Below are positions 1 to 8,573 of a stretch of DNA of 37,568 nt, piece by piece. Position 1 is the first letter of the stretch. Every line of letters begins with the position of its first letter. The notes below the pieces were generated by a model that searched no databases, was not told where the DNA came from, and saw only the letters and a list, made by a program, of their open reading frames with translations. Source of the stretch: Rikenellaceae bacterium (lineage in GTDB: Bacteria > Bacteroidota > Bacteroidia > Bacteroidales > Rikenellaceae); assembly GCA_015059865.1 (NCBI GenBank), contig SUZP01000015.1, forward strand, positions 1 to 37,568, given 5' to 3'. The position numbers were made by a program, and so were the translations under genes.

Positions 1-63
1 GGAGGTAATGGCGGTTACGAGCTGCCGGGACTTCCAGCCGAGAAAGACGAAACAGATTGGTAA
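1..63 (+). CDS. 3' end of a small peptide gene (partial, paralog of 19478-19612)
   Basis: The first 21 codons in frame 1 read GGNGGYELPGLPAEKDETDW then TAA. This matches the C-terminal half of the complete 44-residue peptide at 19478-19612 except for ETDW against ETSW. The match continues past the stop through the terminator to about position 204. The start lies outside the window. By analogy with the complete locus, a large surface lipoprotein gene probably sits just upstream of the window; that is inference. Function is unknown. Confidence 0.75.
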   Translation, partial: GGNGGYELPGLPAEKDETDW

Positions 64-88
64 AATCTTTTCATTGGTTTATGTTGGG

Positions 89-124
89 AGGGGCTTTCGC
101 AGCGATGCGCAAGCTCCTTTTTTT
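89..124 (+). terminator. Rho-independent terminator of the partial peptide gene
   Basis: Arms 89-101 and 106-118 around a GCGA loop are followed by a T run at 118-124. There is one wobble and one mismatch (T97/C110). The copy at 19638-19673 has that mismatch repaired to G-C. A second short GGGGCC/GGCCCC hairpin follows at 125-140. Confidence 0.8.
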
Positions 125-144
125 GGGGCCTCTTGGCCCCAAAA

Positions 145-179
145 AGAATTAAGAATTAAAAATTGAGAATTAAGAATTG
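145..179. repeat. Heptad array, AATTAAG flavour (5 units)
   Basis: Five 7-bp units in register (AGAATTA twice, AAAATTG, AGAATTA, AGAATTG). The paralogous copy downstream of the 19478 peptide has only two units, so the arrays differ by exactly three heptads (21 bp). Confidence 0.85.
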
Positions 180-201
180 ATATTTTTGAGCTATTGGCAG
201 T

Positions 202-221
202 TTTACTGGGGTTTACTGGGG
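202..221. repeat. Minimal CCCCAGTAAA repeat (two adjacent copies, minus orientation)
   Basis: TTTACTGGGG occurs twice back to back (202-211 and 212-221), the reverse complement of CCCCAGTAAA. This equals the doubled end of the full arrays at 16409, 22856 and 37050, without the hairpin spacers. Confidence 0.8.
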
Positions 222-259
222 TGCGCAGCTTGCTTAGTTAAAAGTTATTTTGTCTAAGT

Positions 260-290
260 CTTAATTTTTAATTTTTAATTTGTATCTTTG
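260..290 (+). promoter_or_regulatory. glyS promoter: heptads plus TATCTTTG -7 box
   Basis: TATCTTTG at 283-290 fits the Bacteroidota -7 consensus TAnnTTTG. The region where a -33 TTTG would sit is occupied by three heptads (CTTAATT, TTTAATT, TTTAATT at 260-280). The predicted transcription start is near 295, giving a leader of about 36 nt before the glyS ATG at 331. Confidence 0.7.
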
Positions 291-330
291 CGCGAATATT
301 ATTTAGGTACAAATACAGAAAAATAGATAT

Positions 331-1872
331 ATGACACAAGAAGAGTTATTTAAGAAGTTGATTGCGCACTGCAAGGAGTATGGTTTTATCTTCCCTTCGA
401 GCGAGATTTATGATGGTCTTGGAGCTGTTTATGACTACGGTCAGAATGGCGTTGAGTTGAAGAATAACATCAAGCGTTATTGGTGGGATTCGATGGTTAA
501 ACTCCACGAGAATATCGTGGGTATCGATGCCGCTATCTTTATGCACCCACGCACTTGGGAGGCTTCGGGACATGTTGCTGCATTCAATGACCCATTGATT
601 GATAACAAGGACTCGAAGAAGCGTTATCGTGCCGATGTGCTTATCGAGGACTACCTCGCAAAACTCGACGAGAAGATTGAGAAGGAGGTCGAGAAGGCTC
701 GCAAGCGTTTCGGCGAGGCTTTCGATGAGGAGCAGTACCGTGCAACTTCGCCTCGCGTAAAGGAGATTTCGGAGAAGCGTGACGCAGTTCACACTCGCTT
801 TGCCGAGGCGTTGAACAACAACGACCTCGCCGAGTTGAAGCAGATTATCCTCGACTGCGAGGTTGTCTGCCCTATCTCAGGCACTCGCAACTGGACCGAT
901 GTTCGTCAGTTCAACCTTATGTTCTCGACACAGATGGGCTCGACCGCTGAGGGTGCAAACACCATCTACCTCCGCCCAGAGACAGCGCAGGGTATCTTCG
1001 TAAACTATCTGAATGTGCAGAAGACAGGTCGTATGAAGTTGCCATTCGGTATCGCACAGATTGGTAAGGCGTTCCGTAACGAGATTGTAGCTCGTCAGTT
1101 TATCTTCCGTATGCGTGAGTTCGAGCAGATGGAGATGCAGTTCTTTGTTCAGCCGGGTACCGAGATGAAGTGGTGGAACGAGTGGAAGAATACCCGTATG
1201 GCTTGGCACCGCGCTTTGGGCTTCGGTGACGAGATGTACCGCTTCCACGACCACGATAAGTTGGCTCACTACGCAAATGCAGCAACCGATATCGAGTATA
1301 ACTTCCCATTCGGCTTCAAGGAGGTTGAGGGTATCCACTCGCGTACCGACTTCGACCTCGGTCGCCATCAGGAGTTCTCAGGCAAGAAGATTCAATACTT
1401 CGACCCTGAGCGTGGCGAGAACTATGTTCCTTATGTTGTCGAGACCTCGATTGGCGTAGACCGTATGTTCTTGCAGATTATGTCGGCTGCATACTGCGAG
1501 GAGAAGCTCGAAAATGGCGAGGAGCGCGTAGTGTTGCGTATCCCTGCTTGCTTGGCTCCTACAAAGGTTGCCGTTATGCCTCTCGTTAAGAAAGACGGTC
1601 TTCCTGAGAAGGCTCGCGAGATTATCGACTCGTTGAAGTTCGACTTCAATGTTGCATACGACGAGAAGGATTCGATTGGTAAGCGTTACCGCCGTCAGGA
1701 TGCCGTAGGTACTCCGTTCTGCGTAACCGTAGACCACCAGACCTTGGAGGACAACACCGTAACCGTTCGTCATCGCGATTCGATGCAGCAGGAGCGTATC
1801 GCCATCGACGATTTGTACTCGATGGTCGAGAAGGAGACCTCGTTCCGCGAGTTGTATAAGAAGTTAAAGTAG
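331..1872 (+). CDS. glyS: Glycine--tRNA ligase, dimeric type
   Basis: Charges tRNA-Gly with glycine using ATP in the cytoplasm; class II synthetase of the single-chain (alpha2) type rather than the separate GlyQ/GlyS type. The 513 residues fit the family. Class II motif 2 is around RPETAQG (residues 215-221) with FRNEI after it (about 248-252). Motif 3 is ETSIGVDR (371-378). The last 100 or so residues look like the anticodon-binding domain (CLAPTKVAVMPLVKK onward). An insertion rich in E and K lies at about residues 100-170, as is usual in this family. It heads a plus-strand run with ruvX (18 nt gap) and def, and has its own TATCTTTG promoter. Confidence 0.97.
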   Translation: MTQEELFKKLIAHCKEYGFIFPSSEIYDGLGAVYDYGQNGVELKNNIKRYWWDSMVKLHENIVGIDAAIFMHPRTWEASGHVAAFNDPLIDNKDSKKRYRADVLIEDYLAKLDEKIEKEVEKARKRFGEAFDEEQYRATSPRVKEISEKRDAVHTRFAEALNNNDLAELKQIILDCEVVCPISGTRNWTDVRQFNLMFSTQMGSTAEGANTIYLRPETAQGIFVNYLNVQKTGRMKLPFGIAQIGKAFRNEIVARQFIFRMREFEQMEMQFFVQPGTEMKWWNEWKNTRMAWHRALGFGDEMYRFHDHDKLAHYANAATDIEYNFPFGFKEVEGIHSRTDFDLGRHQEFSGKKIQYFDPERGENYVPYVVETSIGVDRMFLQIMSAAYCEEKLENGEERVVLRIPACLAPTKVAVMPLVKKDGLPEKAREIIDSLKFDFNVAYDEKDSIGKRYRRQDAVGTPFCVTVDHQTLEDNTVTVRHRDSMQQERIAIDDLYSMVEKETSFRELYKKLK

Positions 1873-1890
1873 TTTTCGGGTGCGACCACA

Positions 1891-2304
1891 ATGGGGCGAA
1901 TCTTGGCAATAGACTATGGCGTAAAGCGTACGGGATTGGCGGTAAGCGACCCGTTACAGATTATTGCAGGTGCGCTCGAAACGGTCGAGACCAAGCAGCT
2001 CGAAAAGTACATTGCCGACTACTGCGCACGCGAGGATGTAACGACAATAGTCGTTGGCAAACCTTCGCAGATGAATGGCGAGAAGAGCGAAACAATGCGT
2101 TATATCGAGCCGTTGGTTGGGCGACTCAGACACAATTTTCCCGATAAGGAGATCGTTATGTATGACGAGCGATTTACCTCGGTTTTGGCGCAGCGCACAA
2201 TTCGCGAAAGCGGTATCGGCAAGATGGCTCGCCGCGATAAGGCATTGGTCGATAAGGTCGCAGCAACGATAATCTTGCAGTCATATATGGACTCTGCGAG
2301 ATAA
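1891..2304 (+). CDS. ruvX: Putative pre-16S rRNA nuclease RuvX/YqgF
   Basis: Holliday-junction-resolvase-like RNase H fold protein; the E. coli homolog YqgF matures the 5' end of 16S rRNA. The 137-residue length is typical. Visible conserved elements are the N-terminal DYGVKRTGLAVSD, the GKPSQMNG loop, DERFTS near residue 90, and a C-terminal D in KALVDKVAATIIL; the acidic residues form the metal site. It starts 18 nt after glyS and is probably co-transcribed. Its stop codon lies at the left edge of a heptad array. Confidence 0.93.
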   Translation: MGRILAIDYGVKRTGLAVSDPLQIIAGALETVETKQLEKYIADYCAREDVTTIVVGKPSQMNGEKSETMRYIEPLVGRLRHNFPDKEIVMYDERFTSVLAQRTIRESGIGKMARRDKALVDKVAATIILQSYMDSAR

Positions 2305-2335
2305 TTGACAATTGACAATTGATAATTGACAATTA
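2303..2335. repeat. Heptad array, AATTGAC flavour
   Basis: AATTGAC, AATTGAC, AATTGAT, AATTGAC, AATTA, beginning inside the ruvX stop codon and filling most of the ruvX-def gap. It is followed by AAGGTATTTTATT, the reverse complement of the AATAAAATACCTT that precedes a similar array at 12581. Confidence 0.85.
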
Positions 2336-2347
2336 AGGTATTTTATT

Positions 2348-2893
2348 ATGATTTATCCAATTGTAATTTACGGCAATCAGGTATTGCGTAAAGTGAGCGA
2401 GAATATTGATGCTTCATATCCCGACTTCAAGAAGTTGGTCGATGATATGTGGATTACGCTTGGCGAGGCGAGTGGCGTAGGTTTGGCGGCACCGCAGATT
2501 GGCAAGAACATCCGCCTCTTTATCGTCGATTGCACCCCTTGGGCAGAGGAGAATCCCGAACTCGCAAACTTCCGCAAGGTATTTGTAAATGCCGAGATTT
2601 ACGAGCGTTCCGAAAAGACATCGCATTTTGAGGAGGGCTGCCTCTCTATTCCGGGCATTCACGAGGATGTGGTGCGCCCAGTATCTATCCGTATGCGCTA
2701 CCTCGACGAGAACTTTGTGGAGCACGACGAGGAGTTTTCGGGCTACCCGGCACGAGTTATTCAGCACGAGTACGACCACTTGGAGGGTAAGGTCTTTACC
2801 GACCACCTCTCACCACTTCGTCGCAACCTGCTGAAAAGCAAAATTTTAAAACTTGCAAAGGGACAATATAGCTGTGCCTACAAGACTAAGTAG
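2348..2893 (+). CDS. def: Peptide deformylase
   Basis: Removes the N-formyl group from nascent proteins in the cytoplasm; metal (iron or zinc) hydrolase. All three family motifs are present: GLAAPQIG (45-52), EEGCLS with metal ligand Cys98, and QHEYDHLEG with ligands His140 and His144 and catalytic Glu141. At 181 residues the length is normal. It is the third gene of the glyS-ruvX-def run, separated from ruvX by 43 nt that are mostly heptad repeat. No Shine-Dalgarno sequence is visible; the region before the ATG is T-rich. Confidence 0.97.
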   Translation: MIYPIVIYGNQVLRKVSENIDASYPDFKKLVDDMWITLGEASGVGLAAPQIGKNIRLFIVDCTPWAEENPELANFRKVFVNAEIYERSEKTSHFEEGCLSIPGIHEDVVRPVSIRMRYLDENFVEHDEEFSGYPARVIQHEYDHLEGKVFTDHLSPLRRNLLKSKILKLAKGQYSCAYKTK

Positions 2894-2920
2894 CACAAGA
2901 GTTAATAGGAAATTATAAAT

Positions 2921-2962
2921 AGAGAGAGTGTGTCCAATAAGATTTTTTGGCACACTCTCTCT
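2921..2962. terminator. Bidirectional terminator between def and the WYL regulator
   Basis: AGAGAGAGTGTGTCCAA (2921-2937) pairs with TTGGCACACTCTCTCT (2947-2962), with a T-rich loop. It lies between two convergent genes and can serve both. The GTGTGTCCAA half and the loop resemble the terminator at 37169-37202. Confidence 0.85.
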
Positions 2963-2963
2963 A

Positions 2964-3866
2964 TTATAGGTTGTTTAACAAGGCTATTTTACCTCGCAGA
3001 TACTCCACAAAGTCGGGGGAGTCGATAATCTTGATATCGTCAGCGAGTCCCATAACAAAGCGCCCCACGCCTGCGTAGTTGCACACCTCGGTATCGAGCA
3101 ACCAGTGTTGCTCGTCTATCTGCTGCAAATCGCGCTCCGAAAGTGGATACTCCTCAACAAGAAGGTTGTGTGCCATAACTCCAAGTTGCAACTGCACGCG
3201 CCTCTTCTCAAATCCCATTGTGCGGAAGATATCTATCTCGCCACAGCGATGCTCCGCTTCGTGTTGCCACTCGGTATCCAGCAACTCCACAGCACCGATA
3301 CGCGCCGTATTGAAGAGCTTGGTTTTGCCATCCGAGAGGTCGTAGCACCAAATCTGCACATAGTTGGTAGTGAACGATATAGGCTCGACTGTACGGTCGC
3401 GTCTGCTACCCGTATGCGACGAGGAGTAGTCGTGCAACACCACCTGTCGATGTTGCTCGATAGCCTCGATAATGCGATTTACATTCTCGGCATTTTTACC
3501 CTTGACGATACTATTTGCCAACGATGTACAGTTGTAGATAGAGGAGAGCTTTCGGCGCAGGTTTTGTTTGAGTGTATTTGTATCATCCAACGCCCCGATA
3601 AGTTGGTTTACGATATGCGCCTCCTCGTCGGTGAAGTGGATAAGTTGTGATATATCTTTGAAATAGGGGCTCTCCTTGCCCAAGCGGTAGACTCCGCCAG
3701 CCTCCTTATGCACCACAAAGCCCACCTCCTTGAAGGTGTCGATATAGCGATAGATTGAGCGATACGAGGTGTCAAGACGCTCCGCCAACTCCTCTACGGT
3801 GTAGCGATTTGCGCCCGTCATCATCTTCATTAGACGCAGTACGCGCTCAATCTTGGGCTGCTCCAT
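2964..3866 (-). CDS. HTH/WYL-domain transcriptional regulator (YafY-like)
   Basis: Predicted DNA-binding regulator. Residues about 5-55 form a winged helix-turn-helix of the HTH_11 type (VEELAERLDTSYRSIYRYID, with FVVHKEAGGVYRL as the wing). Residues about 145-215 resemble a WYL ligand-binding domain, with VQIWCYDLSDGKTKLFN replacing the canonical W-Y-L pattern. WYL proteins sense ligands, often nucleotides or nucleic acid, in many contexts including stress and phage defence; the target here is unknown. I chose ATG at 3866 over an upstream in-frame TTG (3878), giving 300 residues. No clear TAnnTTTG box was found upstream, where heptad repeats lie. It is monocistronic and convergent with def. 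Confidence 0.85.
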   Translation of the reverse strand: MEQPKIERVLRLMKMMTGANRYTVEELAERLDTSYRSIYRYIDTFKEVGFVVHKEAGGVYRLGKESPYFKDISQLIHFTDEEAHIVNQLIGALDDTNTLKQNLRRKLSSIYNCTSLANSIVKGKNAENVNRIIEAIEQHRQVVLHDYSSSHTGSRRDRTVEPISFTTNYVQIWCYDLSDGKTKLFNTARIGAVELLDTEWQHEAEHRCGEIDIFRTMGFEKRRVQLQLGVMAHNLLVEEYPLSERDLQQIDEQHWLLDTEVCNYAGVGRFVMGLADDIKIIDSPDFVEYLRGKIALLNNL

Positions 3867-3871
3867 AATAG

Positions 3872-4034
3872 AATGCAAAATTCAAAATGCAAAATTCAGA
3901 ATGCAAAATGCAGAACCGACGCTGCGGAGCGAGAGCAGAGGGTGCTAGCACACTATGCCGAGCCGCGAGGAGGAAAAGCCCTCGAAGAGGGGTTAATGCA
4001 GAATGCAAAATGAAGAATTCAGAATTCAAAATTA
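3872..4034. repeat. Two heptad arrays (AATGCAA/AATTCAG flavour) bracketing an 80 bp core
   Basis: Left array 3872-3913 has six units (AATGCAA, AATTCAA, AATGCAA, AATTCAG, AATGCAA, AATGCAG). Right array 3995-4034 has five and runs into the stop codon of the DUF5723 gene. The core at about 3914-3994 is GC-rich and contains a perfect palindrome GTGCTAGCAC and a small hairpin CCCTC-GAA-GAGGG (3979-3991). No gene is supported here; ORFs through the arrays only translate the repeat. Confidence 0.8.
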
Positions 4035-5450
4035 AGCCTTTTTACTCTTTTTATCCTTTTTTGCGGGCTTCTGCATCGAACGCATATACTTCGCCTTGCC
4101 GAGGTTGAAACCTACACCGAGATATACATTCGCTGACGACATCATCTTCGGAACAGGAATTTTTTGGTTATATACAGCAAAACGAGTATCGATAAAGTCG
4201 GCTCCGAGGAAGAGATTGAAGCCCGTAGGGTGAATATTCAAAGCCCAACCCAGTACGCCAGGTTGATTCCCATTCAGGAAGGTGTGGGTAAAGGAGGTCG
4301 AGAGCCAACGCATAATACGGAAGTTTACCGATGCGGTAAGCTCCGTACGCGTAAAGTTTTGGCAAAACTCTGTGTGCGAAAGCAGACCGAATGCAATCCA
4401 ATTCTTCAAGATATTATACTCGATACCTGCATTGAGCGAGCAAGTGAGGCGTGTGGTGTAGCTACCCTGCGACGGTGTCATTACAGCCTCAAAGCCACCA
4501 TCCATCTTCGCCTCGTTAGTGGTAAGGTCGAAGCCCTCGTATACAAAGTGGGCATTTCCCTCGGCATTGACAGTCGAGTTGCCATACCACTTGATAAATC
4601 CTATGTCGTTGGCACCCACCGAGACTTTGAGGTGGTCATCGAGGAAACGGAATTCAAAGCCGAGGTCGAGGCCGAGTCCCCAACTCTTGATACTCTTCAT
4701 CGCCTGCATAATATCTTGCTGCATTATGCCCTCAACCGAGAACTCCGAGCCTACAACATAGTTTGGAGCAAACATTGGGCAGTTGCCACGAATACCACCC
4801 ATCAACTCAGCGCGCACGGCATTCTCGTTGATGTCGAGGTACATCTTATCCATCTTCATCGACAAATCGGCAATACCGACCAATCCTTTGGCACGGAAAC
4901 CGAAGGTCATCCACTCCTTGATAGGTACGGCAAATCCAATATTGGCTTCGAGATATTCGCGATTAGAGATGTGGGTATCACCCAAGTCGTAGTATCCATT
5001 CGTGAGATTTTTCAACGCAACGAACATATCCTTCGAGAGCGTAATCTCGGTATTGGAACGGAGATTTAGGCCAAAACTCCAAAAGAGCCTTTTGGTGTGC
5101 GCACCAAAGCCGAGTATCGAGGTGTTGAGATTGACGCTCAACTTACCCTTATCGGCCAACTTACCCAAAAATTCATCTGCCGATACTCCACTGTGCATAA
5201 AGGTATAGATGCCTCCATCCTTCTTGTAGAAGAGGTTATTGACAGAGAAGTAGTTGTTGCCAAAATCCAAGCCCAAGCTGCCCACTGCTGGAAGTTTGAT
5301 ATATCCGCGTGTTGGAGCCAACGCCGCATTCATATCGGTACGGAAGTAGGAGCCCTCCATAAAATAGGCTGTACGCATCTGTGCCGAGGCGGAAGTCAAG
5401 CCTGCCAACACAGCAACTATCACGATAACTATCTTTTTTGAGAAACGCAT
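4032..5450 (-). CDS. DUF5723-type outer-membrane beta-barrel protein
   Basis: Predicted outer-membrane barrel of unknown function. Residues 1-23 form a Sec signal peptide ending SASA-Q. The 472-residue protein then shows alternating amphipathic strands typical of barrels (for example FWSFGLNLRSNTEITL and WLSTSFTHTF) and glycine-rich turns. The overall pattern resembles DUF5723 proteins of Bacteroidota; this is recognition by eye. The C-terminus ends in a lysine-rich tail (KPAKKDKKSKKA), odd for a barrel and possibly periplasmic. It follows the 996-residue lipoprotein gene by 21 nt on the same strand, so the two probably form one transcript and may work together at the outer membrane. Confidence 0.75.
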   Translation of the reverse strand: MRFSKKIVIVIVAVLAGLTSASAQMRTAYFMEGSYFRTDMNAALAPTRGYIKLPAVGSLGLDFGNNYFSVNNLFYKKDGGIYTFMHSGVSADEFLGKLADKGKLSVNLNTSILGFGAHTKRLFWSFGLNLRSNTEITLSKDMFVALKNLTNGYYDLGDTHISNREYLEANIGFAVPIKEWMTFGFRAKGLVGIADLSMKMDKMYLDINENAVRAELMGGIRGNCPMFAPNYVVGSEFSVEGIMQQDIMQAMKSIKSWGLGLDLGFEFRFLDDHLKVSVGANDIGFIKWYGNSTVNAEGNAHFVYEGFDLTTNEAKMDGGFEAVMTPSQGSYTTRLTCSLNAGIEYNILKNWIAFGLLSHTEFCQNFTRTELTASVNFRIMRWLSTSFTHTFLNGNQPGVLGWALNIHPTGFNLFLGADFIDTRFAVYNQKIPVPKMMSSANVYLGVGFNLGKAKYMRSMQKPAKKDKKSKKA

Positions 5451-5471
5451 AACTTAATCCCTCTCTTATCT

Positions 5472-8462
5472 CTATTGTTTATTTTTTAACAAGTCAAAAA
5501 TATCCACAGTCAAGCCGTCACGAACTCGCAACTTCAACTTAGCATCGAGATACTGCTCCTCAGACAACGACGCAGTGTCGCTATCGGTGCTATATAGCGT
5601 GAACTTGAAACGAACGCCATCCACATTTCGCAAGCCTGCCAACGACTTGCTCTCTCCGAGGTCGAAATCGAGGTCTATCTTCGAGATGCTCTTTTCGCCA
5701 TTTTCAGGGTTATGTCCCTTGATAAGACACTCGTTGATATTGAGCTTTGCATCGATGCCCTCGGTTGTGCCATCAGCATTTACCAACCACGCCGAGACAA
5801 CAATGTTGAATGGAATTGTGGAACCAAACTCTGCAATAAGACCTACATCGCCAACCTTTAAGCCCTTGGTCTCATCTGCCAACGATGCAAAAGTCTCGTT
5901 CAAATCAGCCACAGCACTCTCATACGAGATATCAACATCGCCGTCGAACTCCAACGGTACAACCACCTCGTATTGATACTCAAACTTATAGCCATTAGCC
6001 GCAGCAGCAAGGTCTATCGTGTAGATTTCGCTACTATTTGTCGCCACCGACATATCCACAGCAATCTTGGCTGGTATACCCGTAGAGAGCAACTTGGAGA
6101 GGTTATCCACAGCCACAAAGGTTACATCCTTACCCGCGAATTTATCCGCATTGCGAGGGGTAGAGAGTACGATGTCCGAAGCACCTCGACCAGCGACTGT
6201 GATAGTTGGGACAGTGACGGTCTGCAACTCTTTGCCCTCGCTGTCAAATGTCTTCACCGCAAGATTTGCGAAGATTGGAAGGCCCGTAGGGTTATCCTTC
6301 AACTTCACACGAAGCACAGGATTAAGGCTCAACGAGTTGATATTTACACCCAGATTACCAAGGTCGCCCAACTCCACAACCATCTGTTCTGGTGCCACAG
6401 CGATATTAACGCCTCCCGTGAAGGTGCGAACCTCGATGTCATCAATCTCGACATCTACATCGAGCTGCGCATTGCCAACTTTCGAGAGGTCGATATCCTC
6501 TCCACTCATAATCTTCACACTTCCTGTGACAGGGAAACTCTGATTTAGAGTTATCTTGCCATCGATTATATTTGGAAGATTCTCCAATGCCATAAACTCA
6601 ATGCGCTTCGAGAGTCGCGTTTCGTTTGGTCTCCACTCCTCTTGGATTACCAAGATGTAGTCGTTGTTGTCGTTCTTCCTGATAATGCCCTCGCTGAGCA
6701 TACGCTCCGTAGGGCGCAACAACTTACCAAGATTAACCGCCACATCTACATACAACTTCTCTACTGGGAACGATGTGCCGTTCATTGTGCCGAATGAGAA
6801 TGTGATGGCGAAAGGCTCGCCATTGCTACCCGCCTTGCCAATCTCGATACACTCAATCGAAGATATCAGGTTCGGTATCTCTACATCCTGCTTAATCGAA
6901 GGGATTTGATTGTCGAGATTGAAATCAAACGACTGCTCCTGACTCCACGACACCTCTGTATTGTCGATGTCCAAGTTGAGAATTGTCTCGGATATTGCTA
7001 TCGACACATTGAAATTCTCAGGCGGAGTCAATGATGACACCAATACGGTGTGTCCGTCTAACGCATGTAAATCGACAGTCGCCGAAATAGTCTCGTTGAT
7101 GGTGAGCTGTCCCATCTCCTGCTTAACGCTCTCAGCCTTACAGTCGATATAGCTCAAACCGAGCATCACACCTTGCGCCAACTCCTCAGTCGTAGCTGTG
7201 AGAGTGTTGTTCGTTTGGTCTAACAATCGGTGTGGTCTGAAATGCATACACTTAGGCAGAGCGAGTTTTATCGAAGGAGAGATATGCTCGTCTGTAATAT
7301 TATCTCTGATGCTCAACCAATCCAAGCCTTTGAGAGAGAATTGCAGGTTTGTGGCCTCGGTAAATGCAATCTTATCCACACTGATTGCGCTCGGCATACC
7401 ATTGAACGAGTAGGAGAGCTCCTGCTCGAATGTTGGCAGGTCGAAGTGGTTAATAACAACCTCCACATCCTTGTACTCAGGAGCCGACTCGAATGTAAAT
7501 TTCGGCATAGCAGCGAGGTTGAAGTTACCTGCGCAGAGCTTAAACGATAGGTCGTAGCTATACTTGATGTGGTCGTCTATATCCAACTTTCCGTTCACAA
7601 ATTCGTGGTCACTATAATCGATTCTGTGAAGATAGACCAGCAACTTAACAGACCTCTGCTTCTCGGAGATTGTAATATCACGCTCCAAGATGTTGTGTGT
7701 TGCAGAGGGCAAATCTTCACCATTCTCATTGCGGAGATAGTAACCCTGTGGGAACTCAACTCGCAGTTTGAGCGAACCTCCACCGTTTATATCCTGCAAA
7801 CCATTCATGTCGATGCTGATTTCGAATGGAGCTCCGTATGGATGTTTATCACAGCCAAACTCCACCCAATCGACCTTTTTCAACTGCTCCAAGATTGAGA
7901 GGCTGGCATCGAATACCATCTCGTTCTCGTAAGAGGAGGTTATTGGGGCTAAGCTCGAAACAAGATACGAAGGGAGCGTTCCCTGTCCCGATATAATGCT
8001 CGGAAGCTCGATATCTATTCCCTGCGAAACGGAGATAGGCTGAACTCTAACGACAGTACCGATAGTTGGGAAGTTCACATCAAACTCATGGCTCACTCCA
8101 CTCATATTCAGCTGAGTAGGCATCTCTTGGAAGGTAAACTTCAAAGGATTGAGCTCAGGAGTCAAACCTGTAATAGCAGGTATAGCAATGCCGTCTACCG
8201 ACAGAGTCTCATACTTTGTAGGGTCATCGCCAAATGAGGAGAAGGAGATTTGGTAGACACCATTATCGTTGCTCTTGATGGTCTCATTCTCTTTGAGAAT
8301 GTCGCCAAGAGAGATTTTGCTAATCTCACCCAACGGAACAACCAACTCCTCGCCTCCAATGGTCATCTCACCAGAGGTCTCTGCAAGGTCGAAATCGCGA
8401 TCTATACAACCTGTAAACAAGAAGAGAGCGCAAAATGATAGTGTTGCAAAAATCTTTTTCAT
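5472..8462 (-). CDS. Large lipoprotein (996 aa), unknown function
   Basis: Begins with a lipoprotein signal, FLFTGC, lipidated at Cys19 and followed by IDRDFDLAE. Acidic residues just after the Cys resemble the Bacteroidota lipoprotein export signal, so surface display is possible. The rest is long and beta-rich with many alternating hydrophobic stretches (for example AQLDVDVEIDDIEVRTF and LNISIAIS-like segments). It reads as a chain of Ig-like or tubular-lipid-binding-like domains, but no family could be named. No catalytic motif was seen. It is first in a two-gene unit with the DUF5723 barrel, with a TAACTTTG box at 8508-8515. It diverges from uvrC. Confidence 0.8.
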   Translation of the reverse strand: MKKIFATLSFCALFLFTGCIDRDFDLAETSGEMTIGGEELVVPLGEISKISLGDILKENETIKSNDNGVYQISFSSFGDDPTKYETLSVDGIAIPAITGLTPELNPLKFTFQEMPTQLNMSGVSHEFDVNFPTIGTVVRVQPISVSQGIDIELPSIISGQGTLPSYLVSSLAPITSSYENEMVFDASLSILEQLKKVDWVEFGCDKHPYGAPFEISIDMNGLQDINGGGSLKLRVEFPQGYYLRNENGEDLPSATHNILERDITISEKQRSVKLLVYLHRIDYSDHEFVNGKLDIDDHIKYSYDLSFKLCAGNFNLAAMPKFTFESAPEYKDVEVVINHFDLPTFEQELSYSFNGMPSAISVDKIAFTEATNLQFSLKGLDWLSIRDNITDEHISPSIKLALPKCMHFRPHRLLDQTNNTLTATTEELAQGVMLGLSYIDCKAESVKQEMGQLTINETISATVDLHALDGHTVLVSSLTPPENFNVSIAISETILNLDIDNTEVSWSQEQSFDFNLDNQIPSIKQDVEIPNLISSIECIEIGKAGSNGEPFAITFSFGTMNGTSFPVEKLYVDVAVNLGKLLRPTERMLSEGIIRKNDNNDYILVIQEEWRPNETRLSKRIEFMALENLPNIIDGKITLNQSFPVTGSVKIMSGEDIDLSKVGNAQLDVDVEIDDIEVRTFTGGVNIAVAPEQMVVELGDLGNLGVNINSLSLNPVLRVKLKDNPTGLPIFANLAVKTFDSEGKELQTVTVPTITVAGRGASDIVLSTPRNADKFAGKDVTFVAVDNLSKLLSTGIPAKIAVDMSVATNSSEIYTIDLAAAANGYKFEYQYEVVVPLEFDGDVDISYESAVADLNETFASLADETKGLKVGDVGLIAEFGSTIPFNIVVSAWLVNADGTTEGIDAKLNINECLIKGHNPENGEKSISKIDLDFDLGESKSLAGLRNVDGVRFKFTLYSTDSDTASLSEEQYLDAKLKLRVRDGLTVDIFDLLKNKQ

Positions 8463-8507
8463 ACTGTTATTCGGTAAAATTTTGATTATCAGTGCTTATG
8501 AACTATG

Positions 8508-8515
8508 CAAAGTTA
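8508..8515 (-). promoter_or_regulatory. -7 box of the large lipoprotein operon
   Basis: The reverse complement reads TAACTTTG (TAnnTTTG), about 45 nt upstream of the ATG at 8462. It lies back-to-back with the uvrC promoter, so the two divergent promoters share about 60 bp. Confidence 0.6.
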
Positions 8516-8557
8516 GTGTTAATTTTTTAAATTGAGCACAATTTTCGCAAAAATTTG

Positions 8558-8565
8558 TATATTTG
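8558..8565 (+). promoter_or_regulatory. -7 box of uvrC
   Basis: TATATTTG, eight nt before the ATG at 8574. Transcription starting 4-6 nt after the box would leave a leader of only about 4 nt. The box also rules out an upstream in-frame TTG at 8532 as the start. Confidence 0.65.
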
Positions 8566-8573
8566 GGGGCAAT

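Noticed and set aside
3847..4029. Small minus-strand frame reading FILHSEFCILNF-like repeats
   Set aside because: It is the translation of the heptad arrays; the repeat in the protein comes from 7 x 3 = 21 nt periodicity, not from selection.
8532..8573. N-terminal extension of uvrC from a TTG
   Set aside because: The -7 box TATATTTG lies inside the extension, so it is unlikely to be transcribed; the ATG at 8574 gives the normal length. The same reasoning removed extensions of mqnC, dprA, the coiled-coil gene and the hydrolase.
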